Source: an uncultured Lachnospiraceae bacterium (GTDB lineage: Bacteria; Bacillota; Clostridia; Lachnospirales; Lachnospiraceae). From it: a DNA stretch of 64,000 nucleotides. The DNA lies in NCBI GenBank assembly GCA_947175035.1, contig CAMWLG010000004.1:1-64000 (forward strand), in the 5' to 3' direction. Position numbers and translations under genes: made by a program. This document shows, in pieces, positions 16,762 to 25,069 of this stretch. Positions within the stretch are counted from its first letter, which is position 1. Each line of letters opens with the position of its first letter. A model generated the notes under the pieces. It saw nothing but the letters and a program-made list of their open reading frames with translations. It did no database searches and was not told the DNA's origin.

Positions 16762-16810
16762 CCCAACTTTTATGGTCAGATTCTGGGTCGCGTTTCCTGA
16801 TAAGCAGGAT
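16762..16810 (+). repeat. 49-bp direct repeat, copy 2 (orphan recombinase tail)
   Basis: This is a second copy of the recombinase 3' end without the rest of the gene. It directly precedes the right 25-bp site. This suggests that the original unit was site-recombinase-site and that the ATPase gene was inserted between the recombinase and its right-hand site. Confidence 0.8.
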
Positions 16811-16831
16811 GTATGCAGACTTTTGGAGGGT

Positions 16832-16856
16832 TTCGCAGATGGGTTCATTCTGCGAA
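16832..16856. repeat. Right copy of the 25-bp dyad site (inverted)
   Basis: This is the exact reverse complement of 13392-13416, with arms TTCGCAGA/TCTGCGAA and spacer TGGGTTCAT. It lies just ahead of a GT2 pseudogene and the plus-strand GT2 operon. Confidence 0.85.
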
Positions 16857-16863
16857 TGTGAGT

Positions 16864-17580
16864 ATGTGTAAGAAGATGGAGAATGCACTGATCAGTGTGA
16901 TAATTACTGTTTATAATGCGGAAAAAGACAGCCGCGTTCATGTAATACATAAGAGAAATGAAGGTGCGCCGAAAGCAAGAAAGGTCGGATGTGAGTTTCC
17001 CAAAGGGGCATATCTGTTGATTATCAATGCTGATGATTGACTGGAATCTGATATGATTGAAAAGTTATACAGAACGGCCATCGGGCAGAATGGCCAGATA
17101 GCACTGTGCGGTCGGTTTGAGGAAAGCGACCGCGGAAGCATGCCGGTAAAACAGGAAAAGTTTAAAGAAAAAGAATATTCAAAAGAACTGTGTGCTCAAT
17201 TAGATGAATATATGAGGTATATGATTTGGATGGGAATACCGGGAGGCATTGATGAAAGCGGAAAATATATTTTTCCGTTTGCCAAAGTGCCATGTGGTGC
17301 AAAGATTGTGTTATATGGAGCCGGAAATGTGGGGAGGATATACTTTCATCAAGTTAAAAAACAAGATATTGTGATGTTGCGGTGTGGATAGACAGATCTT
17401 ACCAAAGAGCAGAATTACAGGAAGAGGGGTGTTGGATTAGAAGCGCTAAGGCAGAAAGAGTATGAATATGTAGAAATTGCAATTGCAGCAGAGGAAATAG
17501 CAATGGCGATAAGAGAAGAGTTACATAGAGATTATGAGATTCCATATCATAAAATAGTTTGGCAGAATCCAGTGATATGA
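16864..17580 (+). pseudogene. Decayed GT2 glycosyltransferase with C-terminal Rossmann-like module
   Basis: Pieces match the intact GT2 paralogues downstream. ISVIITVYNAEK is followed at once by DSRVHVIHKRNEGAPKARKV, so the DDGSTD donor-binding region is deleted. An in-frame TGA at 17038-17040 interrupts INADD-LESDM, where the paralogue at 27428 has DDW. The module KIVLYGAGNVGRIYFHQVK follows near 17300, and the frame shifts near 17391 before the tail HKIVWQNPVI. It is non-functional as read. It is the first gene to the right of the candidate switch. Confidence 0.8.
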
Positions 17581-17607
17581 GGAAATACAGTGGATTGGGG
17601 AAGTATG

Positions 17608-18930
17608 ATGGTTAAAGTTTCTGTTATTATGCCGGTATATAATTCTGAAAGCTATCTGTCTGTTGCTTTAGATAGCGTGATAAATCAAACTCTAAAGGAT
17701 ATAGAGATTATATGCGTTGATGATGGCTCAACTGATCGGTCTATTGAGATACTGCAGTCTTATCAAAAGCGTGATGAAAGAATCGTTGTGTTAAAGCAAA
17801 AACAATCTTATGCAGGGGTTGCGCGAAATTATGGAATGTCTGTGGCAACGGGGAAATACTTATCATTTTTAGACTCTGATGATTATTTTAAACCGGAGAT
17901 GCTGGAAAAAGCGTTTGAAAATGCAGAAAAGCAAAATGCAGATGTTGTTATTTTTGGAGGGAAATGTTTTGATGGTGATATGGAAAATGCGATTTCCTAC
18001 CCTGCGCTTTTGAGAGAAGAATTCATTCCGGAGGGGATTGGATTTGATAATCATGAGAAAATCGATAATTTAATGTCGATCACAACGCCTGCACCGTGGA
18101 ATAAGCTTTATCTCTATTCGTTTATCAAAAAACATCAGTTAAAATTTCAAACCTGTAAAAGAGTCAATGATGCTTATTTTGTGGAATTGGCAATTGCTAA
18201 CGCTGATAGAATAGGAGTTGTAAGAGAGGAATTAATTTATTACAGAACAGGAAATGGCAATAGTCTTCAAGGAACCGGAAGTGAATCGCCGGAGCAGTTT
18301 GCAGAAGTGTTTTTAAGTATTCAGGATAAATTACAGGAATTAAATATTTATAAAAAAGTAGAAAGAAGCTTTCGAAATTTATGTTTGGCAAATTGTATTT
18401 ATAACTTAGAAAATATGAAAAATGCAGAGAGCTTTGAAAAACTATTTGTGGCGTTAAAAACATACATTTTTAAAAATCTGCATATTGAGGGAACCTTGCG
18501 GAATGATTACTATAACACATACGCATATGATCTGTATTTATACATTATGTCCCATTCACCGTTACAGTACTGGATGGATAAGTGTGATGGAGAGGTGAAA
18601 AATGCAGCTGATAAGCAATATTTATTTCCATTTGAAATGATATTAAAGGGCAGCAGTATTATCTTATATGGTGGAGGCAGGGTAGGAAAAGTCTATTATA
18701 GACAAATTGAGAAAAGTCAGTATTGTATTTTAACAGCATGGGCAGACAAAAAAGTAAAAGAATATAACGGATATTCCTTATGTGCGCCGGAAAAGATAGA
18801 TTGGTGTAAGTGTGATTATATTGTAATAGCCATAGAGTCAGAAAGAACAGCAAAGTTAATAAAAAAAGAATTATATGAGGATTTTGGCATTCCGGATACT
18901 AAAATTGTATGGCAAAGTCCATTGCTATAA
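17608..18930 (+). CDS. GT2 glycosyltransferase with C-terminal Rossmann-like module
   Basis: This 440-residue protein has a GT2 (GT-A) domain at residues 1-230 with VSVIMPVYNSESYLSVALDS, ICVDDGSTDRS, FLDSDDYF and the acceptor-side stretch APWNKLYLYSF. The C-terminal module at residues 340-440 starts SSIILYGGGRVGKVYYRQI and continues with AWADKK, a nucleotide-binding-like fold without obvious catalytic residues. It transfers a sugar from a nucleotide donor; specificity is unknown. ATGs at 17605 and 17608 are both possible; 17608 has better spacing from GGGGAAG. It is the first intact gene of a long plus-strand operon and markedly AT-rich compared with sections a and h. Confidence 0.88.
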   Translation: MVKVSVIMPVYNSESYLSVALDSVINQTLKDIEIICVDDGSTDRSIEILQSYQKRDERIVVLKQKQSYAGVARNYGMSVATGKYLSFLDSDDYFKPEMLEKAFENAEKQNADVVIFGGKCFDGDMENAISYPALLREEFIPEGIGFDNHEKIDNLMSITTPAPWNKLYLYSFIKKHQLKFQTCKRVNDAYFVELAIANADRIGVVREELIYYRTGNGNSLQGTGSESPEQFAEVFLSIQDKLQELNIYKKVERSFRNLCLANCIYNLENMKNAESFEKLFVALKTYIFKNLHIEGTLRNDYYNTYAYDLYLYIMSHSPLQYWMDKCDGEVKNAADKQYLFPFEMILKGSSIILYGGGRVGKVYYRQIEKSQYCILTAWADKKVKEYNGYSLCAPEKIDWCKCDYIVIAIESERTAKLIKKELYEDFGIPDTKIVWQSPLL

Positions 18931-18952
18931 AAAGGAGATTTACACGGAAAAA

Positions 18953-20257
18953 ATGAAAAAAATTTCAGTAATTATGCCGGTCTATAATGCAGAAAAATAT
19001 TTACAAATTTCTATGGACAGTATACTTAACCAGTCTTTGAGAGAAATAGAGGTTATTTGCGTAGATGATGGTTCCACGGATAATTCATATAATATTTTAT
19101 TGCAGTATCAATCCAGAGATGACAGGGTTATTGTTTTGCAGCAAAGCAATCAATATGCGGGAGTTGCAAGAAATACCGGAATGAAGATTGCGAAAGGAGA
19201 ATACTTGTGCTTTTTAGATGCAGATGATTTTTTTGAAGATAATATGTTGCAAAGGTTATATGAAAAAGCAAAAATATCGAATTCTGATATTATAATATGC
19301 GATGCCTATCATTATAATGATAAAACTGGAGAAATAATGGAGGATGTTGGAATTGTAAGCAAAAAATATTTGAATATGGCAGGTACACTTTCGTATAAAA
19401 TGATTCCCGAACACATTTTTCAAGTAACAAGTCCAGTGCCATGGAATAAGATATTCAAGAGAGAATTTGTTCAAAGATATCATTTGAAGTTTCAAAGTAC
19501 AAGGAAATCTAATGATGAATACTTTGTAAATATAGCGCTGATTTATGCTGATAAAATAGACTTTATTGATGAACGGCTGATATATTATCGGGTTAACAAT
19601 GCGAAAAGTTTACAAGGTATGGGAGAAGAACCATCATTTGATTTTTTCGATGCGCTTAAAGCAATAAAAAATGAACTTATAAAGGCAGGAATTTACGATT
19701 CTGTAGAAAGAAGTTTTATAAATAAAGGACTATCTATCTGTATTTCTATGTTGAGAAAACAGAAGAATCTGAAGAATTTTATTCAAATATACGAGTGTAT
19801 TAAGCAAGAAGTATTTATATGGTTGAATATTCCTGAAAGAGAAAAAGAATTTTTTTATGCAAATTATCATGAAGTGCAGGATATTCTAATGCTGGAACCT
19901 GAAGAATATATATACGAAAAACTTTTACTGTCAAGAGAAGCCGGATGTCACAAAATACCCTATAAATCAGTAGGAAAGGCAAGAAAAATTATATTATATG
20001 GGGCAGGAAAAGTGGGAAGAGAATATATGCGTGAAATCATAAAAAGTGATTATTATTCTCTCGTTGCATGGGTAGACCGAAATTATTTCCACTATACTGA
20101 CAGATATCCGAAAATTACTGATCCGGAGAAAGTGAACGAATTGGATTTTGACAAGCTAATAATTGCGATCGCAAATGAACAAACACGAATAGAGGTGAGA
20201 AACTATTTGGTGAAGCAGGGAATTGAAGGAGAAAAAATAGTGCATGAGTTAATTTAA
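18953..20257 (+). CDS. GT2 glycosyltransferase with C-terminal Rossmann-like module
   Basis: This 434-residue paralogue has MKKISVIMPVYNAEKYLQIS, ICVDDGSTDNSYN, FLDADDFF and SPVPWNKIFKREF. The C-terminal module starts RKIILYGAGKVGREYMREII and has AWVDRNYF. The frame is open further upstream, but the extra residues overlap the preceding gene; the ATG at 18953 aligns with the other GT2 genes. Its ribosome binding site is weak (AAAGGAG lies 15 bases away), so translation may depend on the preceding gene, which ends 22 bases before. Predicted cytoplasmic sugar transferase; substrate unknown. Confidence 0.87.
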   Translation: MKKISVIMPVYNAEKYLQISMDSILNQSLREIEVICVDDGSTDNSYNILLQYQSRDDRVIVLQQSNQYAGVARNTGMKIAKGEYLCFLDADDFFEDNMLQRLYEKAKISNSDIIICDAYHYNDKTGEIMEDVGIVSKKYLNMAGTLSYKMIPEHIFQVTSPVPWNKIFKREFVQRYHLKFQSTRKSNDEYFVNIALIYADKIDFIDERLIYYRVNNAKSLQGMGEEPSFDFFDALKAIKNELIKAGIYDSVERSFINKGLSICISMLRKQKNLKNFIQIYECIKQEVFIWLNIPEREKEFFYANYHEVQDILMLEPEEYIYEKLLLSREAGCHKIPYKSVGKARKIILYGAGKVGREYMREIIKSDYYSLVAWVDRNYFHYTDRYPKITDPEKVNELDFDKLIIAIANEQTRIEVRNYLVKQGIEGEKIVHELI

Positions 20258-20311
20258 ATGAATTACAGCTATCAACACCCCCAATATATATTGTGTTTAA
20301 TAGGAGAAGCA

Positions 20312-21538
20312 ATGAATATAGAAAGACATAATAAAATTATTGTATCACTTACTTCATATCCTAAAAGAATTAGCTGTGTCGATCGTGTAATAAAGACTCT
20401 TTTAATACAGACTTTGAAGCCGGATAAAATAATAATTTGGTTATCCAAAGAAGAATTTCCAAATCAGAATATGGATCTGCCAACAGATTTAATTGAATTG
20501 TGTCAATATGGTTTGGAAATTCGTTGGGTATCAGGAGATTTAAAATCACACAAAAAGTATTTTTATGCAATGCAGGAATTTGAGGGCGAAATCATCATCA
20601 CCGTTGATGATGATACTTACTATAATCCGGAGTTAATAGAATGTTTATATAATTCGTATATCTCCCATCCTCATGCAGTATCTTGTACGCGGACAAATCT
20701 GATTTGTAAGGATGACATGGAAGATTTGTCACCTTACGGGGATTGGGAAAAGAAATATTCATTTTATGTAGACATGGAAATGATGGATTTGTTAGCGGTG
20801 GGGTGTGGTGGAGTGTTGTATCCGCCCAATTGTTTTGAGTTAGATACTTTGTGTGATGAATACAGTATAGAGAAATATTGCTTATTTCAAGATGATTTAT
20901 GGTTAAAAATAAATGAAATAATAGCTGGGATACCTACTGTTTTAATAAAAGAGTATAAACGCCTCCTTATTTCGGAAATAGGGGGGAGTCAGGAGGTAGC
21001 CTTGTATACCAACATTAATCGTGGTGGTAACGATGAAGCATTAAGCAAATTAAATAGTTATTTTCTTGCGCGTACAGGCGAATCTCTGTATGAAGCAATT
21101 TTTTTAAACCCCAATACGGTTTTCAATTGGTTACAGGAGAGAAAAGCAAATATAGATATTATCTTAGAAAAAACTAATAACTATGGTATATACATATTTG
21201 GAGCGGGAGAAGGTGCAAAATCAACATATGAATGTTTGATGGTCTGCAATCAGGAGGAGCGGGTTACGGGATTTACTGTTACTAATATGACTGGAAATCC
21301 TTCGATGTTATATGGACATCCTGTAGTTGAAATAGATGCAGTAAAAGATTTGGAGTGTCTGATGCTGGTATCCACAGATGATAAGTTGCAGAAAGAAATT
21401 GTAAGACTTTTAAAAAAACGTGGATTTAAATACATTTTAGCAGTCGATAATCGAATGATAGGCTCTTATAATTCTTATCAAAAGGACATTATTAAGAATG
21501 TGAAGAATGATTTTATGGCATTGTGTAAAAGATTTTGA
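20312..21538 (+). CDS. GT-A-type glycosyltransferase with C-terminal Rossmann-like module
   Basis: This 408-residue protein starts NKIIVSLTSYPKRISCVDRV and has KPDKIIIWLSKEEFP and the metal-binding EIIITVDDDTYYNPEL, as in a group of capsular glycosyltransferases distinct from the DDGSTD type. YCLFQDDLWLKI is a likely catalytic-side motif. A C-terminal module starts GIYIFGAGEGAKSTYECLMV. The ATG at 20312 follows AGGAGAAGC; the frame extends to 20258 but that start lacks a binding site. It is part of the plus-strand operon. Sugar and acceptor are not known. Confidence 0.78.
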   Translation: MNIERHNKIIVSLTSYPKRISCVDRVIKTLLIQTLKPDKIIIWLSKEEFPNQNMDLPTDLIELCQYGLEIRWVSGDLKSHKKYFYAMQEFEGEIIITVDDDTYYNPELIECLYNSYISHPHAVSCTRTNLICKDDMEDLSPYGDWEKKYSFYVDMEMMDLLAVGCGGVLYPPNCFELDTLCDEYSIEKYCLFQDDLWLKINEIIAGIPTVLIKEYKRLLISEIGGSQEVALYTNINRGGNDEALSKLNSYFLARTGESLYEAIFLNPNTVFNWLQERKANIDIILEKTNNYGIYIFGAGEGAKSTYECLMVCNQEERVTGFTVTNMTGNPSMLYGHPVVEIDAVKDLECLMLVSTDDKLQKEIVRLLKKRGFKYILAVDNRMIGSYNSYQKDIIKNVKNDFMALCKRF

Positions 21539-21596
21539 AGAGCCATGGAGAACAGGATATGAGAAATAAAAAGTATAAGATGTGAGGACAAATCCT

Positions 21597-22985
21597 ATGT
21601 GTAAAATTTCTGTGATTATGCCGGTTTTTAATGCCGAGAAGTATGTAGGAATAGCTTTAGACAGTCTGTTAGAGCAAAGTTTTAAAGATATGGAAATCAT
21701 ATGTGTGGATGATGGATCTACGGACCAATCTTTAAAGATATTGCAGCAATATCAGAAAAAGGATGTACGCATTACTATTCTGCAACAAGAGAATAAATTT
21801 GCAGGTGTGGCAAGAAATTTGGGAATGTCAGTGGCACGAGGGAAATATCTGTCCTTTTTGGATGCAGATGATTATTTCAGACCTGATATGCTGCAAAGAG
21901 CTTATGAATGTGCCGAAGAAGAGAATGCAGATATTGTAGTGTTCGGTGGGGAAATGTTCAGTGAAGATATAAATAATGTAGATCCATATCCTGCTTTGCT
22001 GAGAGGAGAATTGCTGCCACCTGCAATTAAGAACAGTTTCGAAAATAAAATTAAAATTGAAAATATTATGAATTTTACGATTCCGGTGCCATGGAACAAA
22101 TTATTTCGTAGGGAATTTATTCTAAATCAACAGTTGCAATTTCAAAATTATAAGAGAGCTAATGATTCATATTTTGTTTTGATGGCTTTAGTGTTAGCCC
22201 AAAAAATTGGAATAGTACATGAAAAGCTGATTTGTTACAGAACAGGCAATGCAAACAGTTTACAAGGAAGCAGAAATGAAGCACCAATGCAGTTTGCGGA
22301 TGTATATTCGGATATTCAGAATAAACTTATGGAACTGAATCTATATGAGCAGGTGGAAAAAAGTTTTCGAAAAAGATGTTTATCTACATGTGTATATATG
22401 TTAGAGGCACTGACGAATGCGGATGCTTTTGAAAAACTTTATTTAAAATTACAAAGTGAATTATTTGCAAGGTTTAATATAATTGGTTCTCCAATGTCTG
22501 ATTATTATGATAGATATGCTTATAACCAGTATCTATATATTTGTTCGCATACGCCTATGGAGTATTTGATGGACAAGCTTAAAAACAAAAATAAACAGAA
22601 AATGGAAGAATTGAATGAAACAATAAAAAAGGATAATAAAATTTTGAATCTATATGAAAGATGGCTAAGGTTAAAGGACAATAATTCAGGAATTTATACA
22701 TTTTTTCAGGATAATGATTTTGAAAAAGTAGCTGTCTATGGAATGGGAAGTCTTGGAAGAAGTCTTTGCAGCGAATTAAGAAGCCATAATATTGATATTA
22801 CATATGTAATCGAACAGAACAGTGATAGGAAAAATAAAGATTTTACGTTTTATTCGATACAGGATGAATTGCCGGAGGCAGATGTAATTATCATTACACC
22901 AATTACATTTTATGAGGAAATTGCAGAGCAGTTGGCTAAGAAAGTAAAATGTCCTTTGTTATCTTTTGATGATATAGTGCCATAG
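21597..22985 (+). CDS. GT2 glycosyltransferase with C-terminal Rossmann-like module
   Basis: This 462-residue protein has CKISVIMPVFNAEKYVGIAL, ICVDDGSTDQSL, FLDADDYFRPDM and PVPWNKLFRREF. It resembles the gene at 17608 most (QGSRNEAPMQFADVYSDIQN against a like stretch there), so the two are recent duplicates. The C-terminal module FEKVAVYGMGSLGRSLCSEL differs in its second half and is preceded by a lysine-rich linker. The ATG at 21597 has GAGG nine bases upstream, better than the GTG at 21582. Predicted sugar transferase of the island glycan. Confidence 0.87.
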   Translation: MCKISVIMPVFNAEKYVGIALDSLLEQSFKDMEIICVDDGSTDQSLKILQQYQKKDVRITILQQENKFAGVARNLGMSVARGKYLSFLDADDYFRPDMLQRAYECAEEENADIVVFGGEMFSEDINNVDPYPALLRGELLPPAIKNSFENKIKIENIMNFTIPVPWNKLFRREFILNQQLQFQNYKRANDSYFVLMALVLAQKIGIVHEKLICYRTGNANSLQGSRNEAPMQFADVYSDIQNKLMELNLYEQVEKSFRKRCLSTCVYMLEALTNADAFEKLYLKLQSELFARFNIIGSPMSDYYDRYAYNQYLYICSHTPMEYLMDKLKNKNKQKMEELNETIKKDNKILNLYERWLRLKDNNSGIYTFFQDNDFEKVAVYGMGSLGRSLCSELRSHNIDITYVIEQNSDRKNKDFTFYSIQDELPEADVIIITPITFYEEIAEQLAKKVKCPLLSFDDIVP

Positions 22986-22995
22986 GGGGGATTGG

Positions 22996-24159
22996 ATGAT
23001 TCGTATAGGTATTTTAACTTATTTTGCCAGTATAAATTATGGAGCTTTTTTACAGGCATATGCGCTGCAGAAATGTCTGGAAAGTAGGTATGAACATATT
23101 GCTGAGGTTGAAATCATTGATTATGATGCCAAGAGTGCCCATGATTATTATTTGAACAGACTTACAAGATTTGGTGTGACGGCAGGTGATAAGCTTTCTA
23201 AACAATATGAGGCGTTTATACAGGAAAGAAAAAGGCTAACATTATCGAAGGACAAGCTTATTTCTGATAATCTTGATGAGTTGAGACAATTTCTTCAAGG
23301 AAAATACGATATTATCATTGCCGGAAGCGATCAGATTTGGAAAACGGATTCTTTTAGGGGATTTCCAAATGCGTACTGGTTAAATTTTGATTTGGGAGAG
23401 ACGGTATATATGGCATATGCTGTTTCCGGAAGAAATTCTTATGAAGAGATGTCTTGGGATCAGCAGGAATATATTCGGAATGCTCTGAAACGGTTTATGT
23501 ACATAGGAACCAGAGATGCAGTGACGAGAAATGAACTTTTGAAAATAGACAGCAGAATTGCGATTCAACGTAATTGTGATCCTTGTTTTTTAATGCCGCA
23601 GTTATTTAAGGTATCGGATGCAGATAAGAGAAAGATACGAGAAAAATATGGTATAAGCGATAGTCAGCCAATGATATCTATTATGATGAAAAATATAGAT
23701 ATAGGAAACAGATTGTATAGAATGTTGAAATATGATAATACGGCACTGCACTTGTACGATGCTAATGGAAATATGCGGGAAAACAATCTGGTGGAAGTCT
23801 CGCCTTTTGAATGGAGTAGTTTAATTGCGGCATCGGATTTGGTCATTACAGATTTTTTTCATGGAACCGTATTTTCTATTTTGCATTGTGTTCCGTTCAT
23901 ATCAGTAGAATGGGAAGAAAAAGGTAGGGGAAAGATTGAGAATCTTTTATTGGAAAACGACATGAGGGATAAGTTTGTATATCGGAGTGATTATAATGGT
24001 AATAATAGGGCTTTGGCAATAGACTTATATACGAGAGGGAGAAAATTGATAAAAGATTACACTCCTGATATGGCAGAAAGGGCGATGACAAGGGAGTTGC
24101 AAAAGTCAAATACTTTTTTTGCGGAATTGGATAATGTGATAGATTCAATACAAAGGTGA
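22996..24159 (+). CDS. Polysaccharide pyruvyl transferase-family protein
   Basis: This 387-residue protein starts IRIGILTYFASINYGAFLQA and has DIIIAGSDQIWKTD, FVYRSDYN and the SDLVITDFFHGTVFSI motif (PF04230, CsaB/WcaK type). Known members transfer pyruvate from phosphoenolpyruvate to a sugar as a ketal, giving a negative charge. GGGGGGATTGG precedes the ATG. The adjacent gene is a MurB homologue, an enzyme that reduces an enolpyruvyl ether; no MurA is visible. The assignment to the family is firm, while the acceptor sugar is unknown. Confidence 0.87.
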   Translation: MIRIGILTYFASINYGAFLQAYALQKCLESRYEHIAEVEIIDYDAKSAHDYYLNRLTRFGVTAGDKLSKQYEAFIQERKRLTLSKDKLISDNLDELRQFLQGKYDIIIAGSDQIWKTDSFRGFPNAYWLNFDLGETVYMAYAVSGRNSYEEMSWDQQEYIRNALKRFMYIGTRDAVTRNELLKIDSRIAIQRNCDPCFLMPQLFKVSDADKRKIREKYGISDSQPMISIMMKNIDIGNRLYRMLKYDNTALHLYDANGNMRENNLVEVSPFEWSSLIAASDLVITDFFHGTVFSILHCVPFISVEWEEKGRGKIENLLLENDMRDKFVYRSDYNGNNRALAIDLYTRGRKLIKDYTPDMAERAMTRELQKSNTFFAELDNVIDSIQR

Positions 24160-24176
24160 TTATTGGAGACAGAGTG

Positions 24177-25013
24177 ATGCAAATTAAACAGAACGAAAGT
24201 CTAAAAGAGCATACAACTTTTAGAATGGGCGGAAATGCTATCCGATATGTTATCCCCGAAAATCTTAATGAATTAGTAAGTGCCTGCAATTCGGAGGAAA
24301 ACATAAAATTTATAGGAGGTGGGTCGAACATATTAATTGCTGAGCATGAGTATGAGATAGTAATTGATTTGGGTAAATTTGATACATCTATACAGCGATT
24401 AGAGGACGGGAAATACAGAGTTGGCGCCTCGGTGAGATTACAAAATTTAATAAATAGCATTAATAAGGATGAAAATGGAGGAATAGAATATCTGTTTTCT
24501 GTGCCGGGTCTTGTTGGGGGGGCTGTTACGATGAACGCAGGCAGAGGAAGAAAATATAATAAATGTATTTCGGATTATATTGTGTCTGTAGATGCCCTTG
24601 TAGATGGTAGTATTAAAACATTTATAAAAGAAGAGTGTGGATTTGGCTATAGAAATTCGATTTTTAAGAATTCCAATATGATAGTGGTAGCTGTTGTATT
24701 CGATTTTCCAAAGGTATCCGTATCCGAAAGCGAGAAATTGAAAAAAGAGAGAATAGAACTTTGCAAGGAGAATCAAGATAATTCTCTACCTAATTTTGGC
24801 TCTGTTTTTATGGAGTACGATTTTAAAATAATGAATTTTGTAAAAAAGATATCCTTGAGAAGCGGTGGATGTCATTTTTCCCGAAAAACGAGTAATTGGT
24901 TGCTGAATGACGGGGGAAACTATAAGAAAGCGCTGAAGTGTATTAAAAGAGTAGAATTACTTCACAAAATATTTCGGAGAAAATGCAAAAGGGAAGTAAT
25001 TATTTGGGAATAG
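24177..25013 (+). CDS. MurB-like FAD oxidoreductase (UDP-GlcNAc-enolpyruvate reductase family)
   Basis: This 278-residue MurB homologue has the FAD-binding start LKEHTTFRMGGNAIRYVIP, FIGGGSNILIA, GIEYLFSVPGLVGGAVTMNA, the mid-domain FGYRNSIFK (Tyr and Arg of the active site) and LRSGGCHFSRKTSNWLLN near the C terminus. It is somewhat shorter than typical MurB (about 300), and the NFGSVF segment stands where MurB usually has AGSFFKNP. The ATG at 24177 has TTGGAG upstream. A housekeeping murB would not be expected inside a sugar-transferase operon, so it probably reduces an enolpyruvyl group on an island sugar to a lactyl ether. That role is inferred. Confidence 0.82.
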   Translation: MQIKQNESLKEHTTFRMGGNAIRYVIPENLNELVSACNSEENIKFIGGGSNILIAEHEYEIVIDLGKFDTSIQRLEDGKYRVGASVRLQNLINSINKDENGGIEYLFSVPGLVGGAVTMNAGRGRKYNKCISDYIVSVDALVDGSIKTFIKEECGFGYRNSIFKNSNMIVVAVVFDFPKVSVSESEKLKKERIELCKENQDNSLPNFGSVFMEYDFKIMNFVKKISLRSGGCHFSRKTSNWLLNDGGNYKKALKCIKRVELLHKIFRRKCKREVIIWE

Positions 25014-25069
25014 ATTAGGTTGTTGCAATATGCGGACAAAGAATGAATTTGAATAAGGAGGACGACAAA

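Noticed and set aside
17038-17040. In-frame TGA in the GT2 at 16864 as a possible selenocysteine or recoding site
   Set aside because: A paralogue has Trp at this place, and the same gene also has a deletion and a frameshift. A plain TGG-to-TGA mutation explains it.
23897-24460. Minus-strand frame of 187 codons opposite the pyruvyl transferase and MurB genes
   Set aside because: AT-driven shadow frame, rich in Ser, Leu and Phe, with no recognisable motif.
24177-25013. MurB homologue as the housekeeping murB
   Set aside because: It lies within a sugar-transferase operon, has a changed Ser-region motif and no other peptidoglycan genes nearby. Not excluded, but not the favoured reading.
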